This document shows, one piece after another, positions 32,634 through 42,418 of a DNA stretch of 64,000 nt (positions are counted from its first letter, which is position 1; the number at the start of each line of letters is the position of its first letter). The position numbers were made by a program, and so were the translations under genes. The notes under the pieces are model-generated. The model was not told the DNA's origin. It was given only the letters and a program-made list of their open reading frames with translations, and ran no database searches. The DNA is from Thermonema lapsum (GTDB taxonomy: Bacteria > Bacteroidota > Bacteroidia > Cytophagales > Thermonemataceae), in contig NZ_JAASRN010000003.1 of NCBI RefSeq assembly GCF_011761635.1, positions 62,001 to 126,000 on the forward strand. The letters run 5' to 3'.

Positions 32634-35600
32634 ATGAGAAATCGTGTACTCATGAGTTTTGTCTTGGCGCTGTTGACAAGCCTCTGGGCTTTTGCGCAAG
32701 ACAGAACAATCTCCGGTACTGTTAAAGATGACCAGGGACAACCCCTGCCCGGAGCCAGCGTGTATGTGAAGGACAATCCTTCCATTGGGACAGTGACCGA
32801 TGCCAACGGTAGCTTTACGCTGACCGTGCCCGAGGGCGCTACTCTGGTGGTGGATTTCGTAGGGTATGAACAGCAGGTGATTGCCGTAGGTACCCAAACC
32901 TCTTTGAATGTAGCGCTTAAGCCCATCGGCTTGAAGGAAGTAGTGGTTACCTCTTATGGTACCATCGACAAGCTGAGCATCAGTGGTGCGGTAGCGGCGG
33001 TCAAAGGCGAAGAATTTGAAAACCTGCCGCTGCAAACCTTTGACCGCGCCGTACAAGGGCGCCTTTCAGGTGTATTGGTGCAAGCTACCAGTGGTGCACC
33101 CGGTGGCGCTTTGACGGTCCGTATCCGTGGTACAGGCTCTGCTTTGGCTTCTAATGCACCGCTTTACATAGTGGATGGTGTACAGATACGAGAAGGTGGT
33201 CTTTCTGCACAAGGCTCTAACAACGTGTTGGGCGGTATCAACCCCAACGACATTGAGTCTATTCAGGTATTGAAAGACGCCTCGGCGGCTGCCATCTATG
33301 GTGCACAGGCTGCCAATGGGGTAGTGATTATTCGCACCAAACGTGGCAAGGGCAAAGCCAGATTTGACTTAAATGTGCAGGAAGGTATCAACCAGCCCTT
33401 GAACCCTTACAAAGTATTGAATGGACCTCAATTTGCACAAATCAAGAAAGAAGCTTGGGAAAACAGGTTCGGACCCGGTACCTACTATCCTACTGGGGCA
33501 GCCCGCTATGGCGACCCTAATGACCCGAACCTGACCAACTTCGACTGGGTGAATGAGCTGTTCCGGACGGGACGCCTAAGCTCTTATTCGTTGTCTGCAA
33601 GCAAAGGGGATGACAGAGGCTCCTTCTTTGTGAGCGGTGCCTATGACAGACAAGATGGACAAATCATCAAAAACTACTGGGAACGTTACGTTTTGCGTTT
33701 GAATACCTCGCAACAGCTTTCGGATCGCTTGTCCGTGGATATGACTTTGAACGTATCGAACCAGGAAATATTTGGGGCAATTTCTAATGACATTGTAACG
33801 AGTGGAACAGTAGGAAATTTCTTGAACTCGCCATTCTTTGGTGCCTTTGTGAGTACGCCTACTACCAGTCCTTATAACCCCGATGGTAGCTATGCTCGGC
33901 GCACCGATGGTTTGTGGGCTTTTAACTACAACATCGTGCAAGGAGTGAACGAGGAGCGTCGTGAAGGCTCTATCTTCAAAACCATAGGCTCCGTGCAGAT
34001 GAACTATAAGATTGTAGAAGGGCTGAGACTGGTGGCTTTTGGTGGTATAGACTATTCGGTGAACAAAGACTTCAACTTCCGCCCAGCTACTATTCCTGCT
34101 TTTGCTGCCAACAATGGTTTGATTTCAGAAACTTATCGCCGTACTTTTGACTACAATACCAGTGCCACCTTAAACTTCCAGCGTACCTTTGCAGATGTAC
34201 ACAACGTAGCTGCCATTGCAGGGGGTGAGGTGCGTCGCGAGACATTTACCAGAACCTTCGCACAAGGAAGAAACCTACCCAACCAAGGCTTGACCGGCTT
34301 AGATGCTGTGGCTACTCCTCTTGCTGTAAGTGGTGCTACCAGTGAATACATACGCCAAGGTATTTTTGGTAAAGTACAATACAACTATGCTGGCAAATAC
34401 TACTTAGATGCCACCCTGCGTCGGGATGGTACCTCGCGTTTCGGTGCAAAGAATCGCTACGGTACTTTCTGGGGTGTGTCGGGCGCATGGGCTATCACTG
34501 AGGAAGACTTTATGGACGGGGTAGCTTTCTTGTCTAACTTGAAGCTGCGTGTGGGCTATGGAAAAGTGGGCAATGCCGAAATTGGTAACTTCCGTAACCT
34601 CACTACCTTTGCTTCTGGTGGGCAGTATTTGGCGGGTCCTGCACTTCGTCCCAATGTGTTGGGTAATGATCTCTTGACATGGGAGACTTCTTATCAAACC
34701 AACATAGGTTTGGATTTTGGCTTGTTTGCTGATCGCTTGTATGGTTCCATTGACCTCTGGGATAGAAAGAACCAAGACTTGCTCTTGCCCGTGGATTTGG
34801 TGGACGATGCAGGAAGTCCTAACTCTATCACCGGCAATACCGATGCAGTCATCCGCAACCGTGGGATAGACATAGAGATTGGAGGTATACCCTTGGACAA
34901 AGGCGATTTCAAATGGACCTCTTCTTTTAACATCTCTTTCTTGCAAAACAAAGTAGAGCAACTTCCGAACAATCAAGAGCGCCTGAGTGTAGGGGTCACT
35001 ACCTTGCACAAAGGACAGCCCATAGGCGTATGGTGGTTGCCCGAATATGCAGGGGTAAACTCGGCAAATGGTATTCCGATGTACTATGATGTCGACGGAA
35101 ACATTACCTATCAGCCTACCCTGCAAGACAATAAATTCTTGGGCTCTAATACTCCCAGATTCTTTGGTGGCTGGAACAACGTCTTCTCCTACAAGGGACT
35201 GTCGCTGACTGTGTTCTTCCAGTACCAAATTGGCAACAAAACTTTCAACGGCGACTTCTGGGCAAACCTCTTGAACGGTGCACCTGACGGCAGCAACCAG
35301 TCTGTGTTGATTCTGGACCGCTGGCAGCAGCCGGGTGACATTACCAATATACCCAAACCTATTGAAGGTGGGGTGTATTCGAATGGTGGTGGTTTCTTCG
35401 CTTCAAGCTTCTATTTGGAAGATGCTTCTTATGTGCGCTTGAAGCAGCTGACGCTATCGTATGATGTGCCACAAAACATCATGAAGTCGATAGGTGCTCG
35501 TAGCCTGCGCGTGTATGTGCAGGGCTTGAACCTGTGGACCTGGACCAAGTCCAACCTGATGGACCCCGAGGTAGTGAATGCCAATGCCTTGAATGGTGCT

Positions 35601-35669
35601 TTGGCTTCAACCATCATCAACTATCCTAACCCCAAACAAATTAGTGCCGGTATCCAGTTAGGTTTCTAA
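32634..35669 (+). CDS. SusC/RagA family TonB-linked outer membrane protein
   Basis: TonB-dependent outer membrane transporter (1011 aa). A signal peptide ends AWAFA-QDRT. Next is a CarboxypepD-type N-terminal domain (ISGTVKDDQGQPLPGASVYV to about residue 90). A plug follows with VVTSYG, VRIRGTGS and the SusC signature YIVDGVQ, then VLKDASAAAIYGAQAANGVV. The rest is a 22-strand barrel. It forms a lidded channel with SusD. The start is set by the promoter at 32562-32594. The gene heads a same-strand run with susD, a lipoprotein, a subtilase and a secreted protein. Ligand class is inferred from the neighbouring protease, which suggests peptides. Confidence 0.95.
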   Translation: MRNRVLMSFVLALLTSLWAFAQDRTISGTVKDDQGQPLPGASVYVKDNPSIGTVTDANGSFTLTVPEGATLVVDFVGYEQQVIAVGTQTSLNVALKPIGLKEVVVTSYGTIDKLSISGAVAAVKGEEFENLPLQTFDRAVQGRLSGVLVQATSGAPGGALTVRIRGTGSALASNAPLYIVDGVQIREGGLSAQGSNNVLGGINPNDIESIQVLKDASAAAIYGAQAANGVVIIRTKRGKGKARFDLNVQEGINQPLNPYKVLNGPQFAQIKKEAWENRFGPGTYYPTGAARYGDPNDPNLTNFDWVNELFRTGRLSSYSLSASKGDDRGSFFVSGAYDRQDGQIIKNYWERYVLRLNTSQQLSDRLSVDMTLNVSNQEIFGAISNDIVTSGTVGNFLNSPFFGAFVSTPTTSPYNPDGSYARRTDGLWAFNYNIVQGVNEERREGSIFKTIGSVQMNYKIVEGLRLVAFGGIDYSVNKDFNFRPATIPAFAANNGLISETYRRTFDYNTSATLNFQRTFADVHNVAAIAGGEVRRETFTRTFAQGRNLPNQGLTGLDAVATPLAVSGATSEYIRQGIFGKVQYNYAGKYYLDATLRRDGTSRFGAKNRYGTFWGVSGAWAITEEDFMDGVAFLSNLKLRVGYGKVGNAEIGNFRNLTTFASGGQYLAGPALRPNVLGNDLLTWETSYQTNIGLDFGLFADRLYGSIDLWDRKNQDLLLPVDLVDDAGSPNSITGNTDAVIRNRGIDIEIGGIPLDKGDFKWTSSFNISFLQNKVEQLPNNQERLSVGVTTLHKGQPIGVWWLPEYAGVNSANGIPMYYDVDGNITYQPTLQDNKFLGSNTPRFFGGWNNVFSYKGLSLTVFFQYQIGNKTFNGDFWANLLNGAPDGSNQSVLILDRWQQPGDITNIPKPIEGGVYSNGGGFFASSFYLEDASYVRLKQLTLSYDVPQNIMKSIGARSLRVYVQGLNLWTWTKSNLMDPEVVNANALNGALASTIINYPNPKQISAGIQLGF

Positions 35670-35688
35670 CTCAAAAGACAATCAGACT

Positions 35689-37116
35689 ATGAGAAAAATA
35701 TATTTGTTCATATTGAGCGCCTTGCTCATGGGAGGTATTACCTCCTGTGACTTGGACGTAAAGCCCAACACAGCGGTAACTGAGGATCTTTTAACCGACT
35801 CGACTGTAGCACTTGGCTTCTTGAATTCAGCTTATAGAAACATGCACGTCTTTGGCTATTATGGTCAACAAATGATGGTCATGGGCGATGTGCTGGCAGA
35901 CAACGCTGAAATTGCCAATAACACAGGGCGCTATGTGGCTCAAAATGCCAATCAGATTTATGCACACTATACCTTCTGGTTCAATGCTTATGCTGTCATC
36001 AACTATGCTAACTACGCCATAGCCAAAACAGACGAGCTGTTGAACGCAGGTAAGATTAGACAAACTACTGCTAACCAAATCAAAGGGCAGGCGCTTTTCT
36101 TGCGTGCGCTTTGCCACTTTGATGTTGCTCGCGCTTATGGCTATGAGCCGGGAAAAGAAGTGAATGGCTGGGATTTGAGTGCTGTTATTCGCACCGCACC
36201 TATCAAAGGGGCTTCAGATGCCCAACCCAAACCTCGTGCTACCAACACAGAGGTGTATGCGCAAGTAGAGCAGGACTTATTAGAAGCCATTACTTTGTTG
36301 GATGGATTTAACCCAACAGATGTACGGCGTCGCGCAAACAAAGCCGCTGCCCAAGCCCTCTTGGCTCGCTTGTATCTCTACAAAGGTGATTGGGCTAACG
36401 CCGAAACTTATGCACAGGACGCTTTAAGTTCCACAACGGCTACGATTTCACCAGCTGCTAGTGTAGTAAGCGATTGGGCTGCTGCTAATGTCCCCCATCG
36501 GGAGTCCATCTTTGAGCTGGATATCAACCCCGGCACAGACTGGAGCACTGTAGATGGCGTGAACAATTCCTTGAGTTCATTGACTAACAACTACACTTCG
36601 GGTAACAACTTTAGCGTGCAGGCATCAGCCGACCTGTTGACGCTGTTGAATTCGGAAGGTGGCGCCGACGTTCGCAAAAATTTTTGGGACCAAGACACTG
36701 GAACTGGGTTCTATAGATTGAGAAAGTGGCGTGGCGGTAAAGGAGGAGATCCCAACTGCCGCAACATCCCGGTCATTCGTTACTCCGAGGTATTGCTGAT
36801 TCAAGCTGAAGCCGAAGCGCGCCAAGGTAAAGACCCTGAAGCTCAAACTACTATCAATACCTTGCGTAGCAACCGCGGTTTGCCAAATACTTCAGACACT
36901 GGTTCAGCACTTATCGACCTCATCATGAATGAGCGTCGTAAAGAGCTGATGTTCGAAGGGCATCGTTTCTTTGACCTCAAACGCTTGGGGCTAGACATCC
37001 GGAAAGACGATGGAGCTCCCTTGCCCTACAACGACTTCAAAGTGTTGGCACCGCTTTCTAACCAGGACATCATTACCTCGGGTAATGTATTAAAACAAAA
37101 CCCCGGATACAATTAA
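35689..37116 (+). CDS. SusD/RagB family nutrient-binding lipoprotein
   Basis: 475-aa lipoprotein that caps the SusC channel and binds the nutrient. The lipobox is GITSC, with the cysteine at 20. TPR-like helices with GQALFLRALCHFDVARAYG and ALLARLYLYKGDWANAE are typical. The C-terminal signature MNERRKELMFEGHRFFDLKR is intact. It begins 19 bp after susC. A strong hairpin follows the stop before the next lipoprotein gene, possibly raising SusCD mRNA over the rest. Confidence 0.95.
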   Translation: MRKIYLFILSALLMGGITSCDLDVKPNTAVTEDLLTDSTVALGFLNSAYRNMHVFGYYGQQMMVMGDVLADNAEIANNTGRYVAQNANQIYAHYTFWFNAYAVINYANYAIAKTDELLNAGKIRQTTANQIKGQALFLRALCHFDVARAYGYEPGKEVNGWDLSAVIRTAPIKGASDAQPKPRATNTEVYAQVEQDLLEAITLLDGFNPTDVRRRANKAAAQALLARLYLYKGDWANAETYAQDALSSTTATISPAASVVSDWAAANVPHRESIFELDINPGTDWSTVDGVNNSLSSLTNNYTSGNNFSVQASADLLTLLNSEGGADVRKNFWDQDTGTGFYRLRKWRGGKGGDPNCRNIPVIRYSEVLLIQAEAEARQGKDPEAQTTINTLRSNRGLPNTSDTGSALIDLIMNERRKELMFEGHRFFDLKRLGLDIRKDDGAPLPYNDFKVLAPLSNQDIITSGNVLKQNPGYN

Positions 37117-37126
37117 TAATTATTTT

Positions 37127-37155
37127 GAGGTAGCCGGCTACTTGCCGGTTACCTC
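37127..37155 (+). terminator. Hairpin after susD (attenuator or weak terminator)
   Basis: GAGGTAGCCGGC (37127-37138) pairs with GCCGGTTACCTC (37144-37155) with a single wobble/mismatch, starting about 10 nt after the susD stop. It is followed by TTCATTGG, not a full U tract. It may stop part of the transcripts or protect the susCD mRNA. Confidence 0.55.
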
Positions 37156-37201
37156 TTCATTGGTTTGTGTATTTATAGAAGCATTAAAAAGTTAAAGAAC
37201 T

Positions 37202-38014
37202 ATGAAAAAGATACTCTATTCCATGGGCGTATTTGTCACGAGTGCTTTCTTGCTAAGCTCGTGTAAAATAGAAGACCCCGGTACCTCCATCAAGTATGAT
37301 GGACAATCCTTTGTCGAGTTTGATATTCTTACCTCAGGTAATGTACTTCCACCAGATGGAATCGATATTGTTGAGGATGGTGTACCTACGGTGAAATCTT
37401 TTAAAATAAACTTAGTGGGAAAAGTTCCCCAGCAAGAAGTGAAGATTAAGGTCTCTGTATTGGGCGCTTCTACTGCCGTAGCCGGAACACATTATAACTT
37501 GCCCAGCACGGAGGTTACCATTCCTGCCGGACAAACATCTGGGAATCTAGTAGTCGAAATCTTAGATGATAATTTAACTGTAGGGCGGTTTGATACGTTG
37601 TGGCTCGTTCTTGAGGGTGGAGATGGATACGTACCTGCTGAGAAATTTAAAAACTTGCCTTATGTCTTTGGGGTATGTCCTTTTAATATTAATACCTTCA
37701 CTGGTAATTACAACTGCGATGAGCCGGGTTACAAGGTATATCCTGTAAAGTTCACTCGAGTTTCCGGAACAACTGTTAAAAACGATAATTTCTGGGATGT
37801 AGGGGCGCAGATTAACTACGTTTTTGCCGCAGATGGTAGCTCAGTAACCATTCCCACTCAACCGTTTGTATATGGACCTTACAACTTAGTAGTAGATGGC
37901 GCAAGCCCCTCAAAGCCTAGCACCTGCAGTGGCTCTTTCAAGGTGGACTATGAGGTGCGCTTCCAGGCAGGAGGAGTTGTTGAGAATAATACTCATACCT
38001 TCACTAAGAGATAA
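37202..38014 (+). CDS. SusCD-linked surface lipoprotein of unknown function
   Basis: 270-aa lipoprotein with the lipobox FLLSSC, cysteine 21. The mature protein has an N-terminal beta-sandwich of about 120 residues (IKVSVLGASTAVAGTHYNLP, then EVTIPAGQTSGNLVVEI) of the Calx-beta/DUF1735-DUF4843-like type. This fold is frequent in lipoproteins encoded with SusCD. A second half has three cysteines and no recognised motif. Its place, third in the locus, suggests an accessory surface glycan- or peptide-binding protein. Confidence 0.8.
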   Translation: MKKILYSMGVFVTSAFLLSSCKIEDPGTSIKYDGQSFVEFDILTSGNVLPPDGIDIVEDGVPTVKSFKINLVGKVPQQEVKIKVSVLGASTAVAGTHYNLPSTEVTIPAGQTSGNLVVEILDDNLTVGRFDTLWLVLEGGDGYVPAEKFKNLPYVFGVCPFNINTFTGNYNCDEPGYKVYPVKFTRVSGTTVKNDNFWDVGAQINYVFAADGSSVTIPTQPFVYGPYNLVVDGASPSKPSTCSGSFKVDYEVRFQAGGVVENNTHTFTKR

Positions 38015-38044
38015 CTTCTTACTTTATTTTATGTAGGTTGGAGG

Positions 38045-38070
38045 CTATAGGCATCGCAAGATGCCTATAG
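38045..38070. other. Perfect 10-bp hairpin upstream of the subtilase gene
   Basis: CTATAGGCAT (38045-38054) and ATGCCTATAG (38061-38070) are exact complements around a 6-nt loop, 31 bp after the lipoprotein stop and 64 bp before the subtilase ATG. No U tract follows. It is a possible mRNA stabiliser or attenuator. Confidence 0.5.
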
Positions 38071-38133
38071 TCGTTTAGAGAAGGGCTTCATTGATGTTGA
38101 AACATAGAATTTCATCATAAAATCAAGAAAACC

Positions 38134-41100
38134 ATGAACTACTTCTTTGAGAAGGTCACTCGGCTATGGATGTTGTGTGTTTTCTTGCTGGGGGGGCAAG
38201 TGTATGCCCAGCAACAAACCAACAAAGCGCGCTTGCTGGAGCTGGCGCAGCAGTATACCCATGAATATGAGGCGGCACGCGAGCGGGTGGCACAATACGC
38301 TGCTGCTAAGGGAGTAAGGACCCGGGTGGAATTGCCCAACGGCAAAGTCATAGAGATAGTAGATGTAACCCCCGACGGTCAGCCCATTTACCGAGAAACC
38401 AAGAATGCAGGAGCAGCCGCCACCATAGGCACCAACCACTTGCATCCGGGAGGCAGGCTGGGGCTTAACCTCACCGGCAAAGGCATGTTCGTAGGCGTGT
38501 GGGATGGCGGCAATGTGCGTGCTTCTCACCAGGAGTTCGGAGGGCGGGTAATCGCTGCCAACGACGGACCCTCTCTCAGCGCACACGCTACCCACGTAAC
38601 GGGCACCATGATAGCTGCCGGCGTGAACCCTGCTGCCAAAGGCATGGCGCCCGAAGCCGAAGCCCACACCTACTACTGGAACAACGATTTGGCAGAGATG
38701 GCGCAGGAGGCAGCCAACGGCTTGCTGGTATCGAATCACTCCTATGGCACCGTGCAGGGGTGGTATAACAGTGGCTCCGGATGGCAATGGACCGGTGGCA
38801 GCGGAAACGAAGACCCCGACTTTGGGGCTTACACCGCGCTGTCAAGAGCTATTGACAACGTGGCATACAACGCACCTTATTACCTGATCTGCTGGGCTGC
38901 TGGCAATGATAATAATGATGTCGGTATCGGACCACAGCCACCCGATTGTTCCATTGACGGTGGCGACTGCATAGGACCGGAAGGAATGGCTAAAAATATT
39001 TTGGCAGTAGGGGCTGTACGAACAAACTCTAACTACACTGGACCTTCCAGCGTGGAGCTGGCAAACTTTAGTTCTCGAGGACCCGCCGACGACGGACGCA
39101 TCAAGCCCGACATTACAGCGGCTGGTGTGAACCTTACCTCCTCGGTGAGCAGCGCCGATAATGCCTACGGCCCAATGAGCGGCACTTCTATGGCTACCCC
39201 AAACTTATCGGGTTCTTTGATTTTGCTCCAGCAGCTTTATTATCAGCTGCATGGGCGATACATGCGCTCGGCAACCCTTAAAGGCTTGGTGATTCAAACT
39301 GCCAAAGAAGCAGGCGCTCACCCTGGACCCGACCACTGGTATGGTTGGGGGCTCGCCGACATAGAGCATGCTGCCAAAGTGATATGGGAAGAAAATGGGC
39401 AGAACATTCGCATCATAGAATCCACATTGAACAACGGGAGCACCTATTCGTTTACTTTTTATACAGACGGAACTGCCCCGGTGGTGCTTACCCTGTGCTG
39501 GACCGATGTGCCGAGCAACCATCTGTCAAGCGGACTGGACGACCCTACGCCCACCTTGGTCAACGACTTGGATGTGAAGATTATCGATGCTTCTGACCCT
39601 TCCAATGTGTATTTCCCATGGATTGGTCCTACTACGCCTACCGGACCGGCTACTAAGGGGGTGAACAATGTGGACAACGTGGAAAAAATAGAATTTACCC
39701 CAGCGGCGCCAGGAAATTATACTGTGATAGTGTCGCACAAAGGCACGCTTGAAAACGCACCTCAAGCATTTTCTATTATCTTGGAAGCGCCGGATGCCTC
39801 GGCATCCAGTGCGGTGCTTTATTGGAAGGGCGGCAGCGGCGACTTGGCAGACCCTACTCGTTGGGCAACCGCTCCTGATGGCACAGGCTCCGGCATGCCC
39901 GATGCTACCAAACGTTTGGTGTTTGGTGCCAATGCTTTTACAGGTGATGGCAACCTCCTGACGCTCTCGCAAGATATCGATGCCGCTCAAATCTATTGGA
40001 CAGCTTCTGGGAACCAGCAGCTGAATCTGCAAGGCAATACGCTCAATGTAAGAGGTTCGTTTTTAATAAATGGAGGAAAGCTAAATGTTACCGGAGCCGG
40101 CACTGTCTTATTGGGTAGCAACTCCGGAGATTTAATAGCCAATCTGAACGAATCGGATTGGAGCATGGCTAACGTCTCTGTGCTGATGCTGGACCCCAAT
40201 GCCAAAGCTGACTTTCAAAATGTAGCTTCATTGGGTACGCTTACCCTCTATCAAGGAGAAGCCGACTTCTCCGGTGAGACTTTCAGGGTGCAAAACATTT
40301 ACCCCAGTGGAAACTCGCAGAAAAAGCTGAACTTAGAGAATGCGGTGCTTACCGTTGAGCAAGACATCGACCTCAACAGTGCCAACTTGAATGTTGTGTC
40401 GGCAGGTGCCCGCATCAATACCTCACCTTCAGCCACTGTTTCTTTGTCTCTGAAAAACCAAATCTATGACTTCGACATTACGGTCGATAATGGGGCTACG
40501 CTATCTGTGAATGGTTTAGATGGAGCTTCTTTGAAACGCCTGACACTCAACAGCGGCAGCTTGATAGTGAATAATGACCTTGCCGTGCAAAGGCTTACAG
40601 CCATGCCGGCTACTGCTATTCGAATAAAGGCTGCCAAAACCTTGTCGATAGGCGAGGGCTCTGCTATCACGGGAAGTGCTTCCAATGCTACTACGCTTTC
40701 CGGTGTAGGCGGAAGTGCCCAATTATCGTCAATGAATAACATGAAACTATGCGCTTCTCATTTAGTGATTAATGATGTAAACGTAATAGCTCCATTGGTG
40801 GCTACTGCTACGCAAAGCACATTGACCAATGCAAGCGGGTGGTTGCAGCAAGCTTGCGGCGAGGTACTGTTTGCTGATTTTACTGCCCAATATTCTTGTG
40901 TAGCAAGAGGAACTACTTTCTTTAATAATCAATCCAGTGGTAATATCCAAAGCTATCTGTGGGATTTCGGCGACGGTGCCACCTCAACTGAGCCTTATCC
41001 TACGCATACTTATGCGACGATGGGTAACTATCTGGTTACTCTTACCGTCTCCGATGGCACCAATACGCACATAAACAGCAAGACCATTCAGGTAAACAAC

Positions 41101-41580
41101 TACAACTATACCTCTGAACCTTATTTGTCATATGTAAGTGGAAAGTTGTATGTGAATGGAAATGTTGGCTTTTACCGTTGGTTCAAAGACGGTGTTCTTA
41201 TTCCTGACTTCACCAGCAATGGCTTGCCAGTAGGTAATTATGGTATTGGGGATTACTATGCAGTGGTAGGCAATACCAATTGTGCTTACCGAACCCAACC
41301 CTTGTTTGTAAATGGGCTTGCCCAGGAGATATCGGAGGGTATAGAGTTGTATCCCAATCCATTTGCTGATGAGCTGCATGTGGAGCTAAGCCATGCATGG
41401 CAGGGTGAGCTGGAAATCATCATTACCGACCTCGCAGGACGCACACAACAAACTTGTAAAAAAACTAAAAAAGGCTTCTCCTTTGTAGAGACCTTACCTG
41501 TGAAGTTGTCACCGGGGGTTTACATATTTACCATTAAAACCGATGATTTCTTAGTTCATAAACGCATCGTAAAGCAATAA
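38134..41580 (+). CDS. S8 family serine protease with PKD domain and T9SS sorting domain
   Basis: 1148-aa secreted subtilase. A signal peptide ends VYA-QQQ. The catalytic triad is D124 (GVWDGG), H154 (HATHVTG) and S352 (GTSMATP). Next come a beta-sandwich P-domain-like region (450-560), then a long beta-rich stretch with repeated short strands (570-890). A PKD domain follows at about 915-990 (WDFGDGATSTEPYPTHTY). The last 80 residues are a type A T9SS sorting domain (LYPNPFADELHVE to VHKRIVKQ). It is exported through the type IX system and probably anchored or released at the surface. Its place after susCD and two lipoproteins points to protein digestion. Confidence 0.94.
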   Translation: MNYFFEKVTRLWMLCVFLLGGQVYAQQQTNKARLLELAQQYTHEYEAARERVAQYAAAKGVRTRVELPNGKVIEIVDVTPDGQPIYRETKNAGAAATIGTNHLHPGGRLGLNLTGKGMFVGVWDGGNVRASHQEFGGRVIAANDGPSLSAHATHVTGTMIAAGVNPAAKGMAPEAEAHTYYWNNDLAEMAQEAANGLLVSNHSYGTVQGWYNSGSGWQWTGGSGNEDPDFGAYTALSRAIDNVAYNAPYYLICWAAGNDNNDVGIGPQPPDCSIDGGDCIGPEGMAKNILAVGAVRTNSNYTGPSSVELANFSSRGPADDGRIKPDITAAGVNLTSSVSSADNAYGPMSGTSMATPNLSGSLILLQQLYYQLHGRYMRSATLKGLVIQTAKEAGAHPGPDHWYGWGLADIEHAAKVIWEENGQNIRIIESTLNNGSTYSFTFYTDGTAPVVLTLCWTDVPSNHLSSGLDDPTPTLVNDLDVKIIDASDPSNVYFPWIGPTTPTGPATKGVNNVDNVEKIEFTPAAPGNYTVIVSHKGTLENAPQAFSIILEAPDASASSAVLYWKGGSGDLADPTRWATAPDGTGSGMPDATKRLVFGANAFTGDGNLLTLSQDIDAAQIYWTASGNQQLNLQGNTLNVRGSFLINGGKLNVTGAGTVLLGSNSGDLIANLNESDWSMANVSVLMLDPNAKADFQNVASLGTLTLYQGEADFSGETFRVQNIYPSGNSQKKLNLENAVLTVEQDIDLNSANLNVVSAGARINTSPSATVSLSLKNQIYDFDITVDNGATLSVNGLDGASLKRLTLNSGSLIVNNDLAVQRLTAMPATAIRIKAAKTLSIGEGSAITGSASNATTLSGVGGSAQLSSMNNMKLCASHLVINDVNVIAPLVATATQSTLTNASGWLQQACGEVLFADFTAQYSCVARGTTFFNNQSSGNIQSYLWDFGDGATSTEPYPTHTYATMGNYLVTLTVSDGTNTHINSKTIQVNNYNYTSEPYLSYVSGKLYVNGNVGFYRWFKDGVLIPDFTSNGLPVGNYGIGDYYAVVGNTNCAYRTQPLFVNGLAQEISEGIELYPNPFADELHVELSHAWQGELEIIITDLAGRTQQTCKKTKKGFSFVETLPVKLSPGVYIFTIKTDDFLVHKRIVKQ

Positions 41581-41636
41581 ATCTTGATACTTTTCGTTTG
41601 AGTGAAAGAGTTAAACTGTTAAAATATCCATCTCTT

Positions 41637-42320
41637 ATGCTACGATTATTTCAAATTATTTCGACTACCCTACTTACACTTCTCTGTGTTGCAGGCTACG
41701 CCCAAATTTCAAATTTAACAGCCTTTGATGGCACACCGATTAAAGAAAACAGGTATCCGAATGTAAAAGGTTCGCCTTGGCTGGTGGATGCCTGGCTGGA
41801 TGGGGAAGTCTGGGGTGAAGGTGAGCAGCGCCTGAAAAATGTAAAGCTGCGCTACGATGAGTATGCCGATGACGTAGTACTGTTCAAAGAGGGAAAAAGT
41901 TTTCGACTGAACCCGGCAACCATTCGGGGCTTTGTGGTCTATGTTCCTGAATCTTCGGATTTGGAAGCCAAGCCTTACGTGTATAAGAATGGCTACCCGG
42001 AAGTAGATAATAACAGTAAAAACACCTTCTACAGGGTGCTGTATGAAGGCAAGAAAGCTGTCTTCTTGTATCGCACGAAAGTAGAGCTTTTTGAGAATGC
42101 ACCTACTTATGGTTCTGCTGTAAATGAAACATCTTTTGTGCGCAAGAAGCGCTATTATATCTACAAAGATGGCAAAATGCATCCGGTACTTCTCAATAAA
42201 AAAGACATATTGAATGCATTGAACGACAAAGCGGCAGAAGCATATGCAGCAAAAAATAAAATGAAGCTGAAGAAAGAAGAGGAAATCATTCAGCTGATGG
42301 CAGCCGTAGAGTCCATGTAA
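41637..42320 (+). CDS. Secreted protein of unknown function
   Basis: 227-aa protein with a signal peptide ending GYA-QIS (start at ATG 41637, not the upstream frame start at 41598). The mature part is aromatic and lysine rich with WLVDAWLDGEVWGEG and LRYDEYADDVVLF. This is a pattern seen in many uncharacterised Bacteroidota secreted proteins with beta-strand-rich folds. The C-terminal 40 residues are highly charged and helical. It lies 56 bp after the subtilase stop and is closed by a strong terminator, so it is the last gene of the susCD-subtilase run. Its role there is unknown. Confidence 0.75.
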   Translation: MLRLFQIISTTLLTLLCVAGYAQISNLTAFDGTPIKENRYPNVKGSPWLVDAWLDGEVWGEGEQRLKNVKLRYDEYADDVVLFKEGKSFRLNPATIRGFVVYVPESSDLEAKPYVYKNGYPEVDNNSKNTFYRVLYEGKKAVFLYRTKVELFENAPTYGSAVNETSFVRKKRYYIYKDGKMHPVLLNKKDILNALNDKAAEAYAAKNKMKLKKEEEIIQLMAAVESM

Positions 42321-42348
42321 GCAAAAAGCCTGCTTTCAAGAAAAGGTC

Positions 42349-42372
42349 AAAAGCCCCCAGGTGGGGGCTTTT
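42349..42372 (+). terminator. Strong terminator ending the susCD-subtilase run
   Basis: AAAAGCCCCC (42349-42358) and GGGGGCTTTT (42363-42372) form a perfect stem with a 4-nt loop. It separates the secreted protein gene from rsmH. Confidence 0.85.
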
Positions 42373-42395
42373 GCTATTGATGTACTTGGCTTCTG

Positions 42396-42403
42396 TATCT
42401 TTG
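42396..42403 (+). promoter_or_regulatory. -7 box of the rsmH-ftsI operon
   Basis: TATCTTTG is a perfect TAnnTTTG with a TTTG at 42370-42373 (22-bp spacer), within the terminator stem. Transcription would begin near 42410, downstream of the ATG at 42371. This supports the rsmH start at 42419. Confidence 0.6.
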
Positions 42404-42418
42404 CAGAAAAAAACAGCT

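Noticed and set aside
34404-35228. 274-codon open frame opposite susC
   Set aside because: Antisense to a strong SusC gene, with no protein-like features.
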